Shown here: positions 33,646 through 47,592 of the stretch, piece by piece
Layout of the letters: every line of letters begins with the position of its first letter
How positions within the stretch are numbered: position 1 is the first letter of the stretch
DNA from: Melampsora larici-populina 98AG31
Lineage: Eukaryota > Basidiomycota > Pucciniomycetes > Pucciniales > Melampsoraceae
Assembly (NCBI RefSeq): GCF_000204055.1
Contig: NW_006768775.1
Span: 1,260,322-1,324,321, forward strand
Direction: 5' to 3'
DNA: 64,000 nt
Notes under the pieces: generated by a model
The model's database searches: none
The model's input: only the letters and a program-made list of their open reading frames with translations
What the model was told of the DNA's origin: nothing
Translations under genes and position numbers: made by a program

Positions 33646-36253
33646 TTATTCAATGGCTTGCTCATCATGATTGTCTTCAATAAGAATTGGTTCCTCAACA
33701 CTAGAAAAAAACACAGTGGTTTGGTGGTCTTCACACAGATTGATCACCACCGGTTTGCTACCGCTTGTCTTTGGCTTGTCTGAAGGCTCAATTTCCTGTT
33801 CAGTGGTATCATATGAATGTTCAGTGATGATCTGATTGTCTCTGTCTTTAAAGCGTGATGGGAGTGGGCTGGCGGACCGAGGAAGGAGATCCGCGGCAAT
33901 CAACATTTCTAAGGGAAGGAAATAGATGTAAGCATCAGATTTGGAGATTCTAGTCAAGAAATATGAGAAAATGAAACACAGGAAACAAAAGACAATTTTC
34001 CCGTGGGAAAACCAATTGTATCTGACTCAGTTAACGAGCCAAAATGTATTATTTTGGTGTTATATCTGTGTTATTTGTACATTATGGCTCAGAAACTACA
34101 TTATGTGTAATCGGTCTTCCCGCGGGAAAATTGTCTCTTGTTTCCTGTGAAAGAGAGAAGAGAAATTATTATTCAAGCTTACTACGAGACATGTAGATCC
34201 ATACAAATCGTAGAAATGGCTCTGGATTCATCTGGCAAATGGTGGCAGATTTGGAAGGTTGCGGTTTTGGTGCGATAGTCAACTCATCAAGGCTGAAAAG
34301 ATTTCAAGTCAGAAAGGTGCTGAAACATGTGAAAGTTGAAAGAGTAAATGTAATTTTTTGAATCAATTATGCAATCTAACTGACCTGATGGTATGTGGAA
34401 GCATGATTGCTTCTTTGTACCGTTCACAAAATTTAATCGAAGGAGCAAGAGATGGAATATCCTGTTGTAGGTCTGGTTTTGCTTTGCCCAAACTACAGTG
34501 ATAGAATTCTAATGATACAGTGCCTAGATTCTCAAGAATATCCTCTGAGTGAGTATCATCACAGGGGCCAAAATAGATACTCACATACATGTGAGCGTTG
34601 TAGACTTTTTGGAATTCTCCAAAAAAGATTCATTTTCTTTCAGATTGATTCAATTCACAATCTTGTTTGTGTTCAGGTGATCATCCTGTGGTTCTCATAT
34701 TTTACTTGACATTTATTGAGAAGGCTCATTTCCATCTTGGATGAGCAATAACTGATTCCCGATGAGTACTCAGGATCAGCTCATGAGGCACTGAATACTC
34801 AGCAATTTATTCAAAATGAAGATGAGCACATGAACTATACCTTCCTGAGGCTTCATTTTTCAGTGAAGAAGCCTGCCCAGGGGCGTCCCATTTGAGCTGC
34901 TCAGCAAATACTCAGTAGCATCCCCTGACTGGATCACTGATGGGCCGGACTTTTCTCAGACTTCCTTGCTAAGGAATGAAGCCTGATAAAAGTGTCATCC
35001 CATCTGCTCACTGCTCAGCTAATCCTCAGTGATATCCCCAGATAAAGTTTTTCACACTGAGGGGCTGAGATCTACTGAGCAGCCCCTCAGCCAATACTCA
35101 GTGACATCCTTTGGATCCTTCTGATCCGGCCAGGAATGCCCCTGAGGACTAGCTGAGCAGGCCCTCATCCAATGAGCAGTGAAATCCTCCAGATCCTCCT
35201 GATCTCAGGGATGCCCCTGAGGAATAACTGAGCAGCCCCTCATCCAATGAGCGATGAAATCCTCCGGATCCTCCTGATCTCAGGGATGCCCCTGAGGAAT
35301 AACTGAGCAGCCCCTCATCCAATGAGCAGTGAAATAATTCGGATCCTCCTGATCTCAGGGATGCCCCTGAGGAATAACTGAGCAGCTCAGTTGAACGAGC
35401 AGACGGGCCTCAGGCTTCATTCCGGAGCCCTCAAGCTTGAGGCAAGCTTGGCGCTCTGTGATCCATCTGGGGGATACTTCAGAGACTTAGCTAAGGGAAT
35501 ACTCAGTTCAGCTCAGCCCCTAAGCTATACATTGGTGGCATCCCTTGGAGCTTACTGAACCAGGGAATGCCGCTCAGGATCAGCTGAGCAGATGGATCAG
35601 CCCTTCCTCAGACTTCTTTGCTCAGGAATAAATGCTGAGGAAGGCTTAGTTTGTCTGCTCAGTTCCTGACGATCACGTAATCAGCTGACAAACAGAAAGA
35701 AAAGGGAAACAAATGGGAAACAAATGGGAAACAAATGGGAAACAAATTGGAAACAAATGGGAAACAAATGGGAACAAAACAGGAAAATTTCAACGCTCAC
35801 ATAGTTGTGAGCATCAATTTTTGCCCCTGTGCATCTTCCTCTATAAGATTCTCATATATGTATATAGATCAAGTGAAGTGAGACAAAAAAAAATTCAAAT
35901 GAAAGTCAGTTTACATCTAAAGAGTGTAGAAAAGGGGAATCAGACAGACCTGACAGCTCAATATTTGAAAACTTGAAGGGCATTAACTTTGTGTCATCCA
36001 GATAGATCCCGTAGAAGGTTGATCACAGTTGTTTGCTATCAGGGTATGCACGTCCGTCCATGAAGACTCCATCACAGTAGAGGTCAACTATATAATCTCC
36101 TGGTTCCATTCCTCCTGAAAACTTCACTTGAAAAGTCTGGTCTGCTATGGATTCACAGAAGACGGTGTTGGGCGCTGAATTAGGGCTGTGATACTCAGGT
36201 AGACGCTTTCCATTGCAAATAATGTTTGCTTGGATTCCATTTTCCCATGGCAT
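33646..36253 (-). CDS. DUF7918-domain protein with expanded introns
   Basis: Four exons, 36253-36052, 34604-34385, 34292-34183 and 33908-33646, joined in phase, give 264 residues. The N-terminal part (ANIICNGKRLPEY, then VFCESIADQTFQVKF, then VDLYCDGVFMDG) and the later PEPFLRFVWIYMSRKML follow the layout of the basidiomycete DUF7918 domain, whose function is unknown. The first intron (34605-36051, 1,447 nt, donor gtgcat) is very long for this window and full of tandem repeats. The third intron holds a 173-bp MITE. The unusual first donor is the weakest part of the model. Confidence 0.6.
33977..34149. mobile_element. MITE of 173 bp within an intron
   Basis: Ends cacaggaaacaaaagacaat and, reversed, cacaggaaacaagagacaat continue as an inverted repeat of about 37 bp with four mismatches (33977-34013 and 34113-34149). 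It sits inside the third intron of the DUF7918 gene without touching its splice sites. Confidence 0.85.
35127..35396. repeat. Tandem repeat, about 75 bp, three to four copies
   Basis: Units contain atgcccctgagga, ctcatccaatgag and gatcctcctgatctcaggg. The repeat is inside the first intron of the DUF7918 gene. Looser copies of ctgagcag/tactcagt extend over about 34740-35670. Confidence 0.85.
35699..35780. repeat. 11-bp minisatellite gggaaacaaat
   Basis: Six to seven tandem copies with small variants, in the same long intron. Confidence 0.9.
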
Positions 36254-37371
36254 GATTAACTTTTTTGAACCAAATTTGATTATCACTCAAAGTTGTACCA
36301 AAGATGTTGATGTGAAGTGCTGAGGAAAGGTGACCGATTTTCAGGCAAGGGACGATTGATGGGCTGGATGTGTGATTTGAATTTAAGCAATTTTTGGACT
36401 TTGTAAGCTGAATGGCTATAGGCCTCTTCAGACATATATATAAGTGCAGTTCATAGATCCGGTTGTACAAATGAGTTAGCAATGTGAATTAGGGCTCTAT
36501 ATAGAATATGAAATGATGAAAATGGAAAATAAGAGACACGTGCGGAAATTCCTTCTCATAAAAATTCAAAGATTACCCAACGACTCTCCAAAGAGTTATG
36601 GGAATGACTGAGCTTCAGGTTGTTCGGACAACTTCATAGTATGAAGTTGTCCGTGCTTTGGATGCGACTTCAAAAGTCGAGATGGTTGATCAATTTGACG
36701 CCTGTCAACTGGTGCCTCCACAGGTGGGTGCTTCGTGTCGCTAAAAGGTCAAATTAATGTATTGGTCATACTTCTTATGTGAATACTTATAGGATCATGG
36801 GGGATGCTCCTAGAGCCCGTAAAGATGGGACTTGGCTGCCTATGAGGGGACAATGGGATGAGGTCATGAGATGTCGCGACCCTACAAACCAAGTTTGCTC
36901 TCTCCTGCAGATAGATGCTGAATCTGACTGACAATGTGATGATGCGCAAAAGATGCGAAATCGAGGGAGGAATGGGTACTGTCGTTCCCACAAAGCTTGT
37001 CCAAGTTTTCCCGCAAAACTCGAGCAGTTTGGCGGGGAAAGGTGGACAAGCTTTGTAGGGACGTCAGTAGCTTGAAGATTGTGAGGAATGGAATGTAAAT
37101 CGTAGCCAGAAAGATCTCCCGATAACTGCGTCATCATCTATCAAGTAGTGAATGATCACGATTCAAAAGTTGAAATTGTCAAACAATTCAGTATCTGATC
37201 AAAATCCGATAATACCTCGGAATATGACAGCAGTGAAAGAACTATATGAATGCTCACTGCTCTTCCAACATGAATAGACACCCTCAAGTTATAACGATAC
37301 ATAAATATTTACCAAATCATTAATATTCATACATATAGGATGTTAAAGCACATGTGATTCGAAATCGACTT
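36254..37371. other. Intergenic with two hairpin sequences
   Basis: 36625-36653 is a perfect inverted repeat with 13-bp arms (cggacaacttcat) and a 3-nt loop. 36977-37069 is a 93-bp imperfect palindrome whose arms share cacaaagcttgtcca / tggacaagctttgt, which may be a tiny MITE. No gene is supported. Confidence 0.6.
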
Positions 37372-38469
37372 TTAACTTTTTTCTCCATTGCCTTCTTTTT
37401 CCAATTTCAATCCAATCTCACTAACACAATCAACTTTTTCTAATCCAAGTTCGTAAACACCAGGTTTTTCTAATACAGAGATTCCAATCGTACGAATCTC
37501 ATCTCTTGGCATTTCAAATTGATTTTTCATCACTTCTCCTTTATTGGTAAGAGCAAAATTTGAAAATGGTATCTTTTTAAAAGATTGAAAAGAAGATCAG
37601 ATTTTGATGTTGAACTTTTGAGGTATGATGATTTAGGTAGGACTTACCAGTACATCTTCCCATTCCCCTACTTTACCTAACCACAGTCGATGTTGAAAAA
37701 TATCAGTTGAAACTAAACGAAAAAAGAACATAAGAACGTATATTGAACCTTCAAATCCCGATCATCAAAAAAAGTTAATCAAAAATTCTTACTAGGCCCT
37801 TCTGTTTGTATATTAACGTAATACTTCATTTCATCCCCAGAGTTCCTGACTCTTAATCTCAAGAATTGATGATGATCCGCATTCCAAGTTTGTTCCCCAA
37901 AAAGCATTTTTCTTACCTATACCTCAAATGTGAAAAATGAAATCACTTTCCCATGATCCAAAATGATTTCAAGGCAGACTTGAGAATTGAAGGCCTACCT
38001 TTGTACGGAATCCAGCATATCCACCTCGTTTGATGACACCCGCCTTTTCAGCCGTAGGTCCTAATTCGTTCTTCAAAACTCCCCTGAATACTCCTCTAGG
38101 TCTCATATCTGATTCTGATCCCGATCCTTCTTCAATTGCCAGTTGCACTGTTGATAAACCACCTACGTCTGCATCTGAACCAATCGCGAATTGTTGTAAG
38201 TCTGAAGGTCGAGTGAGTTCAAAGATGGGTAAAGGCCTAAGTGCTGGTTCTCCACCAAGTGGATCCATCTTCACCACTAAAATTTATTCCTCCCACATTC
38301 AAGAAACAAAATAAGTTTCGCTGTGCTTCATAAACTTGATATCGATCGGAAAGAGTCGTAAAGAGGTTGTTCGATCGTAAGTGTCAAAGAGATAAGACTT
38401 GCCAGCTCGTCCATAGGTTTGCCAACTCTGAACTGTTCGTTGAAGTTGTGCTTTGAGTGCTGATGCCAT
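37372..38469 (-). CDS. Complex I intermediate-associated protein 30 (CIA30/NDUFAF1 family)
   Basis: Five exons, 38469-38403, 38276-37999, 37916-37793, 37712-37648 and 37572-37372, give 244 residues. The CIA30 domain shows as FELTRPSDLQQFAIGSDADV, GGLSTVQL, GVFRGVL, GGYAGFRTK, LRLRVRNSGD, YYVNIQTEGP, the W-x2-V-L-I-P-F-S block and GISVLEKPG. CIA30 proteins assist assembly of the mitochondrial NADH dehydrogenase membrane arm. The N-terminus (MASALKAQLQRTVQSW) is amphipathic and basic, fitting a mitochondrial presequence. The first intron appears to be GC-AG: G|GCAAGT is the only donor that keeps frame. It is divergent from the RIO2 gene 298 bp away. Confidence 0.8.
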
Positions 38470-40390
<1,921 letters not shown>

Positions 40391-41415
40391 TCTCACAATG
40401 TTATCTTGCTTGGTGCACGTGTTCTTTTGTACTAGTTACCAGTCTTCTTCACTTTCTCACAGATATTCGTCACGTATAATTAACTATCTTTGCAGCTTGC
40501 ATAGATGTATTCATTCCCATTCTTACTGGATCATTCTCAAATTGGTAGCCAACCGCTGCGCAAGAGATGTATGCACTTGATCATATACTTGACTGGGTGG
40601 TGCAAGGACGAGGAAAGGTGATATCAGGAGTACAATTTACGTTCATTCTTGCAAGAATTGAGGTTCGAGTAAATATTATATATTTGAGCAAGAGTTTCGT
40701 GCCCTTTTCTCTTACATAATTAGTAACCATACTAACCCTGACTGCTTATCTGCATTGAACGTTCTTGTGTATTCCTCTTTGTTCCATTGCTCTTTTGTTC
40801 CATTGCTCTTTTGTTCCATGCCTCACAACATCGCATCAGCTAAACCCAATGCAGCGTGTGAGAGTCACAATGATGTTTAAAGACCGTTAACCTGTGTCTA
40901 GAGTTAGATTACTATAACTGAAGCTGTTGAGTGTGTCCACCATGGTTTCCTCGCTCAACCATTTGTCTTCTTTCACTCGCCACCTTCCAACAGGTGCCTT
41001 TTCTTTCTCTTATCAATCTCACGTGATTATAGCCGTAGCGCTCTGCTAAATCACTCACTTGTGATTCCTACCAGGTGCCTTTTCTGTCTCTTAACACTCT
41101 CACGTCATGATTATAGCCGTAGCGCTCTCCTGAATCACTAACTTGTGATTTCTACCAGTCACCTGGCTTTGTTTCCCTATTTTATTATGTAGTAGCAATG
41201 ACGCATTCCGTGTGGTCACATGTCAACCAAGTCAGGACCTACTTGGTCTTTATTTAGTTTAACAGTGAATGAAGTCCGAAAATAACATGTCTCGCATTTC
41301 CTTGTAGTAGTAGTACAGAGTCAGGATAAAATTCAAATTGTCCGCAAAGGAGATGGACCCACAGATTTTGAAAGGGGTTTCCGGTTATATTAATTAGGAT
41401 GAGTTGATAAGATAC
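40391..41415. other. Intergenic with tandem duplications
   Basis: 40774-40821 has a 17-bp unit (ttgttccattgctcttt) in about 2.5 copies. About 40992-41158 is a two-copy tandem duplication of about 84 bp (caggtgccttttct to gtgattcctac). No gene is supported. Confidence 0.7.
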
Positions 41416-43128
41416 TCAGGTTTCGGTGATCGGACGCTTCTTGAAAGGAAACTTGAGCCAAGATTTCCATACTTCAAGGATGGAATCATCGATGAATATT
41501 AAAGCTCCTAAGAAGGGAAAGGTGATGAGGTACATGGGTGTAAGATAGACTGAAGAAGGCCTAAATGCCGGTTTATAGGTTACTGTCCACTCAAGTTCTG
41601 CACCGATCCTGAATTGAGCCCATCATATCCCGATAAAAAACACGTCGTCAGCCTCATAGTTTACAGCAACACGTTGAATAGCTAGTCAAGCACAAGGAAG
41701 ACTCCTGGCTCTTCAACCAGAGAAAACACTTACCCAGTTAGCAGCGACATGAGCAGTAGTCGACACAGCAATCCCAAATGTAATCCCCTTTGAAGGAATT
41801 GTGACATTTTTATACGAATCATGACGTAGGTTATCAAGGCAATGGCTATTCAAAAAATAAAAAAAACCTCAGCGGCGATGTTGGTTTGGATTTTGATGAT
41901 ATTGACCACCAGATGGCTATGTCATAATGAGCCAAGTTTGCTTACCTCCAATGACACAAGCAGTGCCAAGATGGATCAAAAGGATAATGGCACGCACGTT
42001 GGCAGCCTGTAAGTTAGGGACTCTACATCCAAATTGAGTGGCTGAAAAATGGAAGCATAAAAATATCTGCTTAATGATAACAGGTTTCAATGATGCATGG
42101 AAGCAAACGAGAGGTGCTGTACCATTGACAAATCTCCATTTGAGCAAGACCTGGTGATAAATCACGATATATACGGCGGGTAGAGCAGTAAAGAGTGGGA
42201 TAACAGCGGCCAGCCGCTGCTTATTTCTCTCGTGCCATATCGCCAACCATGCCTTCCTGGAGGTTCTTATAAGACGGCTGGCTGTTGAATTGCGTGTTCG
42301 TTGGGATGAAGAAATGCTCTCGTGGATGGATTCCGCCAAATCGTCTTCAGAATCGAGTTTGAGTTCAAGGTCTTGTTCATCAAGTTGATCGTCCTTTGGA
42401 AGGCTAACTGGCAGTGGTACAACTGTCAGTTGATCACCTTTCTTTGTCAATCTCCAGAATTCAATTAGTAATCGCAGAATCTCGCTAGCGAAGACAAAAC
42501 TGTAACTATTGGGTTTGGTCCAAAGCAAAACTCAGTCACACTCATCATTGGTTCAAAAGTTGTCAAATAGGTCAACACTTACCCTGGAATAGCGGTCCAG
42601 AGGTAAGCCAGTAGCACTGCATTCACGTTACATATTGTCCTCACAGGTCCTGCCGGAACTACATGGATATTCCAAGATTATCACTTTTTATCACATCATC
42701 TATGTCAGGTAAAGCTTTGATCTCACCATTTGCATAATTAACAGGTCTTTCAAGACAATAATCCCTATTTATGAGATTGTTTTTCCGATCAAGGTTGTGG
42801 CCCAAATCTTTAGTCAAGTACTAATAATGCTGAATGCATTCTTATTCAAGTCTCACTCACCAAACACTTCCAAAGAAAGGAAGAAGAGCAACCCAAGCTG
42901 CCAACCAAGAGGTGATGAGGAAGCCCAGGATGATAGGATGTCGCTTCTTCTTGGACCGAAAGATGGCCAACAGCATTGCTGCGATCAAAATGACAGAAAT
43001 ACACTTGAGGGATAATACCATCAGCATAGATGAAGATGTGCATCAAATCTGGTATCATGGGTGATGCTTACGGCGATGGTATTGAAGGCATACTGTAGTG
43101 TGACGACTAACTGGGATCCTCCGGGCAT
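41416..43128 (-). CDS. Polytopic membrane protein, seven-helix-like
   Basis: The start is ATG 43128 (MPGGSQLVVTLQYAFNTIA). Early exons 43128-43072, 43003-42861, 42764-42727 and 42658-42583 are phase-consistent. Later exons lie in 42528-41917 and end at 41416 with YLITFPFLGALIFI and KRPITET. Hydrophobic segments include CISVILIAAMLLAIF, PIILGFLITSWLAAWVALL, LLAYLWTAI and AAVIPLFTALPAVYIVIY. A large charged loop (KDDQLDEQDLELKLDSEDD) sits in the middle. The layout is receptor-like, but I see no family motif and do not assign one. The junction at about 42583/42530 does not keep phase by eye, so the exact model is open. Confidence 0.55.
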
Positions 43129-44089
43129 TTTTTGCCGATAGCTTGAGGAAACTGATTAGTGGTGGGCAGAGGGGAAGGAACATCCGATCAAGTCCTCTGA
43201 TTTTCAACAAAGTTTTACGCGTAGATCCATGAGTTTGATTAACTTGACCGTAGCAGTGATTCGAATTTGTACTTGATCTTCAATGCTCGTCGTGGACAAG
43301 GAGAACAGGTGATAATCGGGTCATCACCAGACGACCGAAGGTAGACTTGCTTAGATTGGTACATTTAGCCCTCAAAGGTTGTCTTGACTCTTGATCGATC
43401 ATACGTTTTGCTATGAGACGATGTATACAATCTAAATGAAAAATGTTGTTATATTCAAGATGAAGATAACAATAAACCTTTCAACAGGAGTGATGAAATG
43501 AGTATATGCGATGGTTAGTGACTTCAGCTCATGATCGGTCTTCCTAAATTTTTGACTCTTTCTTTCAACCAGATGGTAAACAGGAAGACGAATAAGAGAT
43601 TTGTATTAATTTTGTCCTATGGTCACTTTAACATATTCCAGCGGGCAGATGATAAAGGAGACCTCATCCTCCTTGAGCAGCTGAGGGGGAAAAGGGAATA
43701 ATCGAACTCTGCCTGAGTCTCAAAGTCTTATTTCTTCGCGTAATTTGCTTCGACACTCCATAAATGATGATGCAATGGAGCTGGCATCTATTGACGACTC
43801 GCTCATTGTTCTGAGACAGGTGAAAAGCCTCAAATCCGTCGTTTCTGAGATGTCCCGTGAGAATTGCTAGAGGTAAGTCTCTATCACCTCACGTCATAGA
43901 CTACCTGATGACTAACATATACAATCAGACGAGGTAGAAAGTAAAAAGATGTTAGAAGGCTACTCAAAGTAAGTATCATCAGGGACTTTGTTAACTTCAA
44001 CGGGATGCATAATTATTCCTCATCTTGTATGTCCATTAATGTCAGGCGACACTGGTATCATGAACATGGGCATTGGGCAATACATATGC
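43129..44089. other. Intergenic, nothing recognised
   Basis: No supported gene or repeat up to the hairpin and element boundary at 44090. Confidence 0.45.
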
Positions 44090-44097
44090 AGTGAACT

Positions 44098-44169
44098 CTT
44101 AGCTTAACACAAGCCCTCTCTGCGCGGCCACGTCCGCGGGCCGCGCAGAGAGGGCTTGTGTTAAGCTAA
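44098..44169. repeat. Perfect 31-bp-arm palindrome beside the 11.8-kb element
   Basis: The arms 44099-44129 and 44139-44169 are exact reverse complements (ttagcttaacacaagccctc...), with the 9-nt spacer acgtccgcg. An 8-bp direct repeat AGTGAACT flanks it (44090-44097 and 44170-44177), and the second copy is also the left target duplication of the adjacent element. It could be a minimal MITE, a second insertion at the same target, or a footprint. Confidence 0.9.
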
Positions 44170-44177
44170 AGTGAACT

Positions 44178-44216
44178 GAGGGCATGGTCGCATCCGCGGA
44201 ACTAGGGAACGTTCCC
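44178..44216 (+). repeat. Left terminal inverted repeat of KDZ element
   Basis: 39 bp, starting GAGGGCATGGTCGCA and ending GGGAACGTTCCC. It matches the right end at 30 of 39 positions. Confidence 0.8.
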
Positions 44217-44437
44217 AAAAGAAAGTTCCTTAACACCCCCCTAGGAACCTGTCATAGCAAGTGTCACACGAGCCTGAGAACTCGTAAAACCTTTGCGTCG
44301 GACAGATGATCCACACGCGTTTGACGCAGTGGGATACCCACCTATCACAATACCGCACTCCCAATCCAGCGCCATAGCGGACCACGATTCCCAAACCACG
44401 ATTAAATATGTGAAAACGTCTGACAAAACGAGCACCA

Positions 44438-47060
44438 ATGGCCACCTCAACAATATCCAAACTACAAAAGAGGGCGTTATTAACCCTCCTTGACGACTTT
44501 ACCGAGAACCCTCGAAGGTTTAACAAACGGCCCAAACTTGGTCGAGCATGTCCTTATCTTCACACCAAACGCGCAGCAAGAAGAAATATAATGCCACCGC
44601 CGTCTTCTCCTTCTTTACCGCTTCAACCAGTTGAACCTCGCATTATCAAGGAGCTGCGCTCTGGCCAATTAAACATTCGCAACCACCTACTTTTTCAATT
44701 TCACTATCAATTTAAACCACGGTCTGTTTGTGACCGTGTTTTCAATGCCCACCAATCTTGTACTACATTATCCTAACCTCATTTATGAACGTCGGCTTCA
44801 TCCACACAGTCAGCTACAGGTCAAAAACGGTCAATCAACAGGCTTTTGTTGTTCTGGTCTTAGTTGCAGACTCAAACCCATCCACTCTTCGAAGTATTAC
44901 AATCCTCGCCATCAACCCAACAAGCCTTTAATCGGTATCAAGGTACGCTGCATTTGACTAATCTTTCATTATCGGCTGGGTAATATCTAATATTATCCCC
45001 ATATGTGTCTCTGCCAGTGCCCATTCCAAGGTGGCTCCATTCGCACATATAATCGCTTAAATTTCATTCAGGACATTCGCACATTGAATCACGCAACTGA
45101 CCCTTCATCCGACAAACCAGCCAATGATCAAGAACAACATTCCAGTCCTTCAGTTCAGCGTCACAAGAGAATAAACCATCACCACAATAATAAATCGATG
45201 CCTGACAATAAACGAGCGCAATTGCCATGTGCGGGAATAGACGGGGTAGTTACTCACAAAGGAAAATCCAAGCACAGCAATCGCCAATGCCAATGGCAAG
45301 CGTGTACTGATGTAAGTGTGAAGACCTCTACAACACCGAAAGACATTTGAGCTGATGAACGTGTAATCTTATAATCTATGACATGCAGTGCTGCCGATCT
45401 CAGCGAGATGCAACTGGATCAAAGTGCCACACACACGAAAGCGGGGAGCGTGCAAAGAACGTCATACCAAACACCCAACCTTTCCTTAATACCGTCATTG
45501 AAACCGCAGAAACTAGCAACATTGGACTTACGCCCGCGACAAACAACCATGACAGCAATTCCAGCTCGCAAATTAACGATGCGAACTTACTTGGGCCGGC
45601 CCCACCGCTGCATCCTTTGGTTCTATCACCTTCTACTATGCGCATGTACCACCTCAACCGATCAAATGAAGAGGAAGCAAAGCGAGCAGCAGAGGAGGCC
45701 GACGCAAGATGCGACAAAAACATCTCTATATCGTTATGGTTGAAGGTACGCCAGCGTATAAACCCACCATTTCCAATACCTTCCTTCAGATCAAGTTCAC
45801 AAGTCTTACAAGCGTTTATTGCAGGCGGAAGACAATCCAATCCCCTTCATGTTTGCATCCAAATCCATGAAGCAATTTGCGATATCCGAGTGTGAAGCAT
45901 TGATGATTTTTCTTAAAACATACGATCCTCATTGGAACAAGTTACTGCGTGTGTACGACGCCAGATCAGACAGATGGGTGAGTTCAATTTGTCTACGTTT
46001 ACTCCGAAGAAACATGATTGATATTCACCTCCCTTTATATGTTTAGAATTTCACCTTGGTCGAAACATCAATACCTATGTTGAACCCGCTTCGCGAAGCG
46101 TTGGTCTGCTTGTCCACAGTGGACCCGAAGTTGTGCCAAGGTCTGCCACCACTTCAAGCCAGGCTCAGCCCAGCAGTTAGGTCGAACATCCGAGCCACAG
46201 TTGATTCACTCCAAGCAACACCCATCCAGACGCCCAACAACAATCGAATTTACACCATTCAATCAAGTTTTGGCTCAGCAACAAGCTCCTCCAGCTCCTA
46301 CGGGAGCAACAATTCGCCAATGCCCGTTGCTTCCAAACACCGCAAAACCCCTCCAAATGCAGATGAACCAACACCTTCGCTTTTGATCACAATCCACCAT
46401 GGTGCCAACACAGTCGAAGAACCTGAGATCGAGGTCGTTGCAGTCAGAGGACCAAAATTCTCTCGCAACATATTCAATGAACCACCAAGCCCTACACCTA
46501 TACCTCCAGTATCAAAAATCATCTCACCTTCCACCGGCGATGTAGTAGCTGCAAATGAGGACATTTCGTTCAGCAGTTCACCCCCTTCCATCAGTGAGCA
46601 TCCTGCTCTTCGTGACAGTGCACCAGCGGCCAGCAATCAACCACATATTCCCACGGCGGAGGCGGTCACCTCGGCTCCTGGCCCAGTCACAAAAAGGCGG
46701 ACGGAAACCACCGGTCTGGTATGTGTATCTATTATTTATATCTATCCGATCATATATTTATCTGATGATTCAACTATTCAACAGTGGCCATCCAGCGACA
46801 TTCCCATGCAAACTATGCTGCAATGGTATTCAAAACACAAGGCCACGCCAGGTAAGCAGGGAGTATGGAAATCTTTCTTCGGGAAAGAATATGTATATGA
46901 GCGTTCTGCGATGTATCGCTACATACGGTGGATCAGAGATGTCACCCCAGAGAAATGGGAAGAATTTTTGAAGCATTGTGACCGTCACAATGTTGCTGCC
47001 ATGTTTGGCACAGCCAAATCTCCAATTTGGTTTGCTAAACAATTAGGGGAAGCACGATGA
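44438..47060 (+). CDS. Cysteine-cluster protein of unknown function, KDZ element cargo
   Basis: Seven exons, 44438-44721, 44810-44942, 45018-45311, 45389-45745, 45825-45977, 46047-46718 and 46785-47060, all in phase, give 722 residues (a start at 44591 is an alternative). Residues about 110-235 hold a cysteine cluster: FCCSGLSCRL, CPFQGG, LPCAGIDG, then SNRQCQWQACTDCCRSQ and C-H-T-H. The N-x-x-C-x4-C-x2-CC spacing resembles the zinc-binding clusters common in basidiomycete transposon-linked proteins. A P/S-rich middle follows, then a conserved-looking C-terminal helical block (MQTMLQWYSKHKATPGKQ, WKSFFG, MYRYIRWI, W-E-E-F-L-K-H-C). It is the only plus-strand gene of the element. A DNA-binding or accessory role is inferred. 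No stop or frameshift is visible. Confidence 0.65.
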
Positions 47061-47592
47061 TGATCACGTTCTTCCCATTATTTCTTGAACCCTGTCATTT
47101 CTATCATCATGTCATTCCATTTGCTATGTAGTCAATTCCATAACTGAGGCCTTTATTTTCAACCTATCACAATCACCATCTCTCATACTAACTATGGAAA
47201 CTAAGTTGTTTAGTCGTGATGTTCCCCCTATTTTTTTTTCTCGAACATAATGTGTCATCCATGTTTATTACTCAATTTAGTGTCAATAGTTGTTCAAAGA
47301 TGTTATTTCCTCTTTCAATGATTCTTGTGTCAATATGATCCTCATTTACAACGCAATGCAGCTGAGTAATAACCCCAGAGACAACAAAAGATGTCAATGA
47401 CACGCAAATACTACATATTTATGGCAAAGGAGTACCAGTGAGAATGTAAGAAAGAATACTAGTCTAAACTGAAGGCCGCCTTCTGGAAGGATGGAAGGAT
47501 GAGCTAACTTTACCGACACCTTTATGCAAAGATAAACATACAAAAGCTAGCAAGGCAAGAACAAGTGTCTGGCGGAAAATTGTACGATCACA

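Noticed and set aside
45400..45840. 146-codon frame on the minus strand
   Set aside because: It is a shadow of an exon of the cysteine-cluster gene, whose splice phases are consistent.
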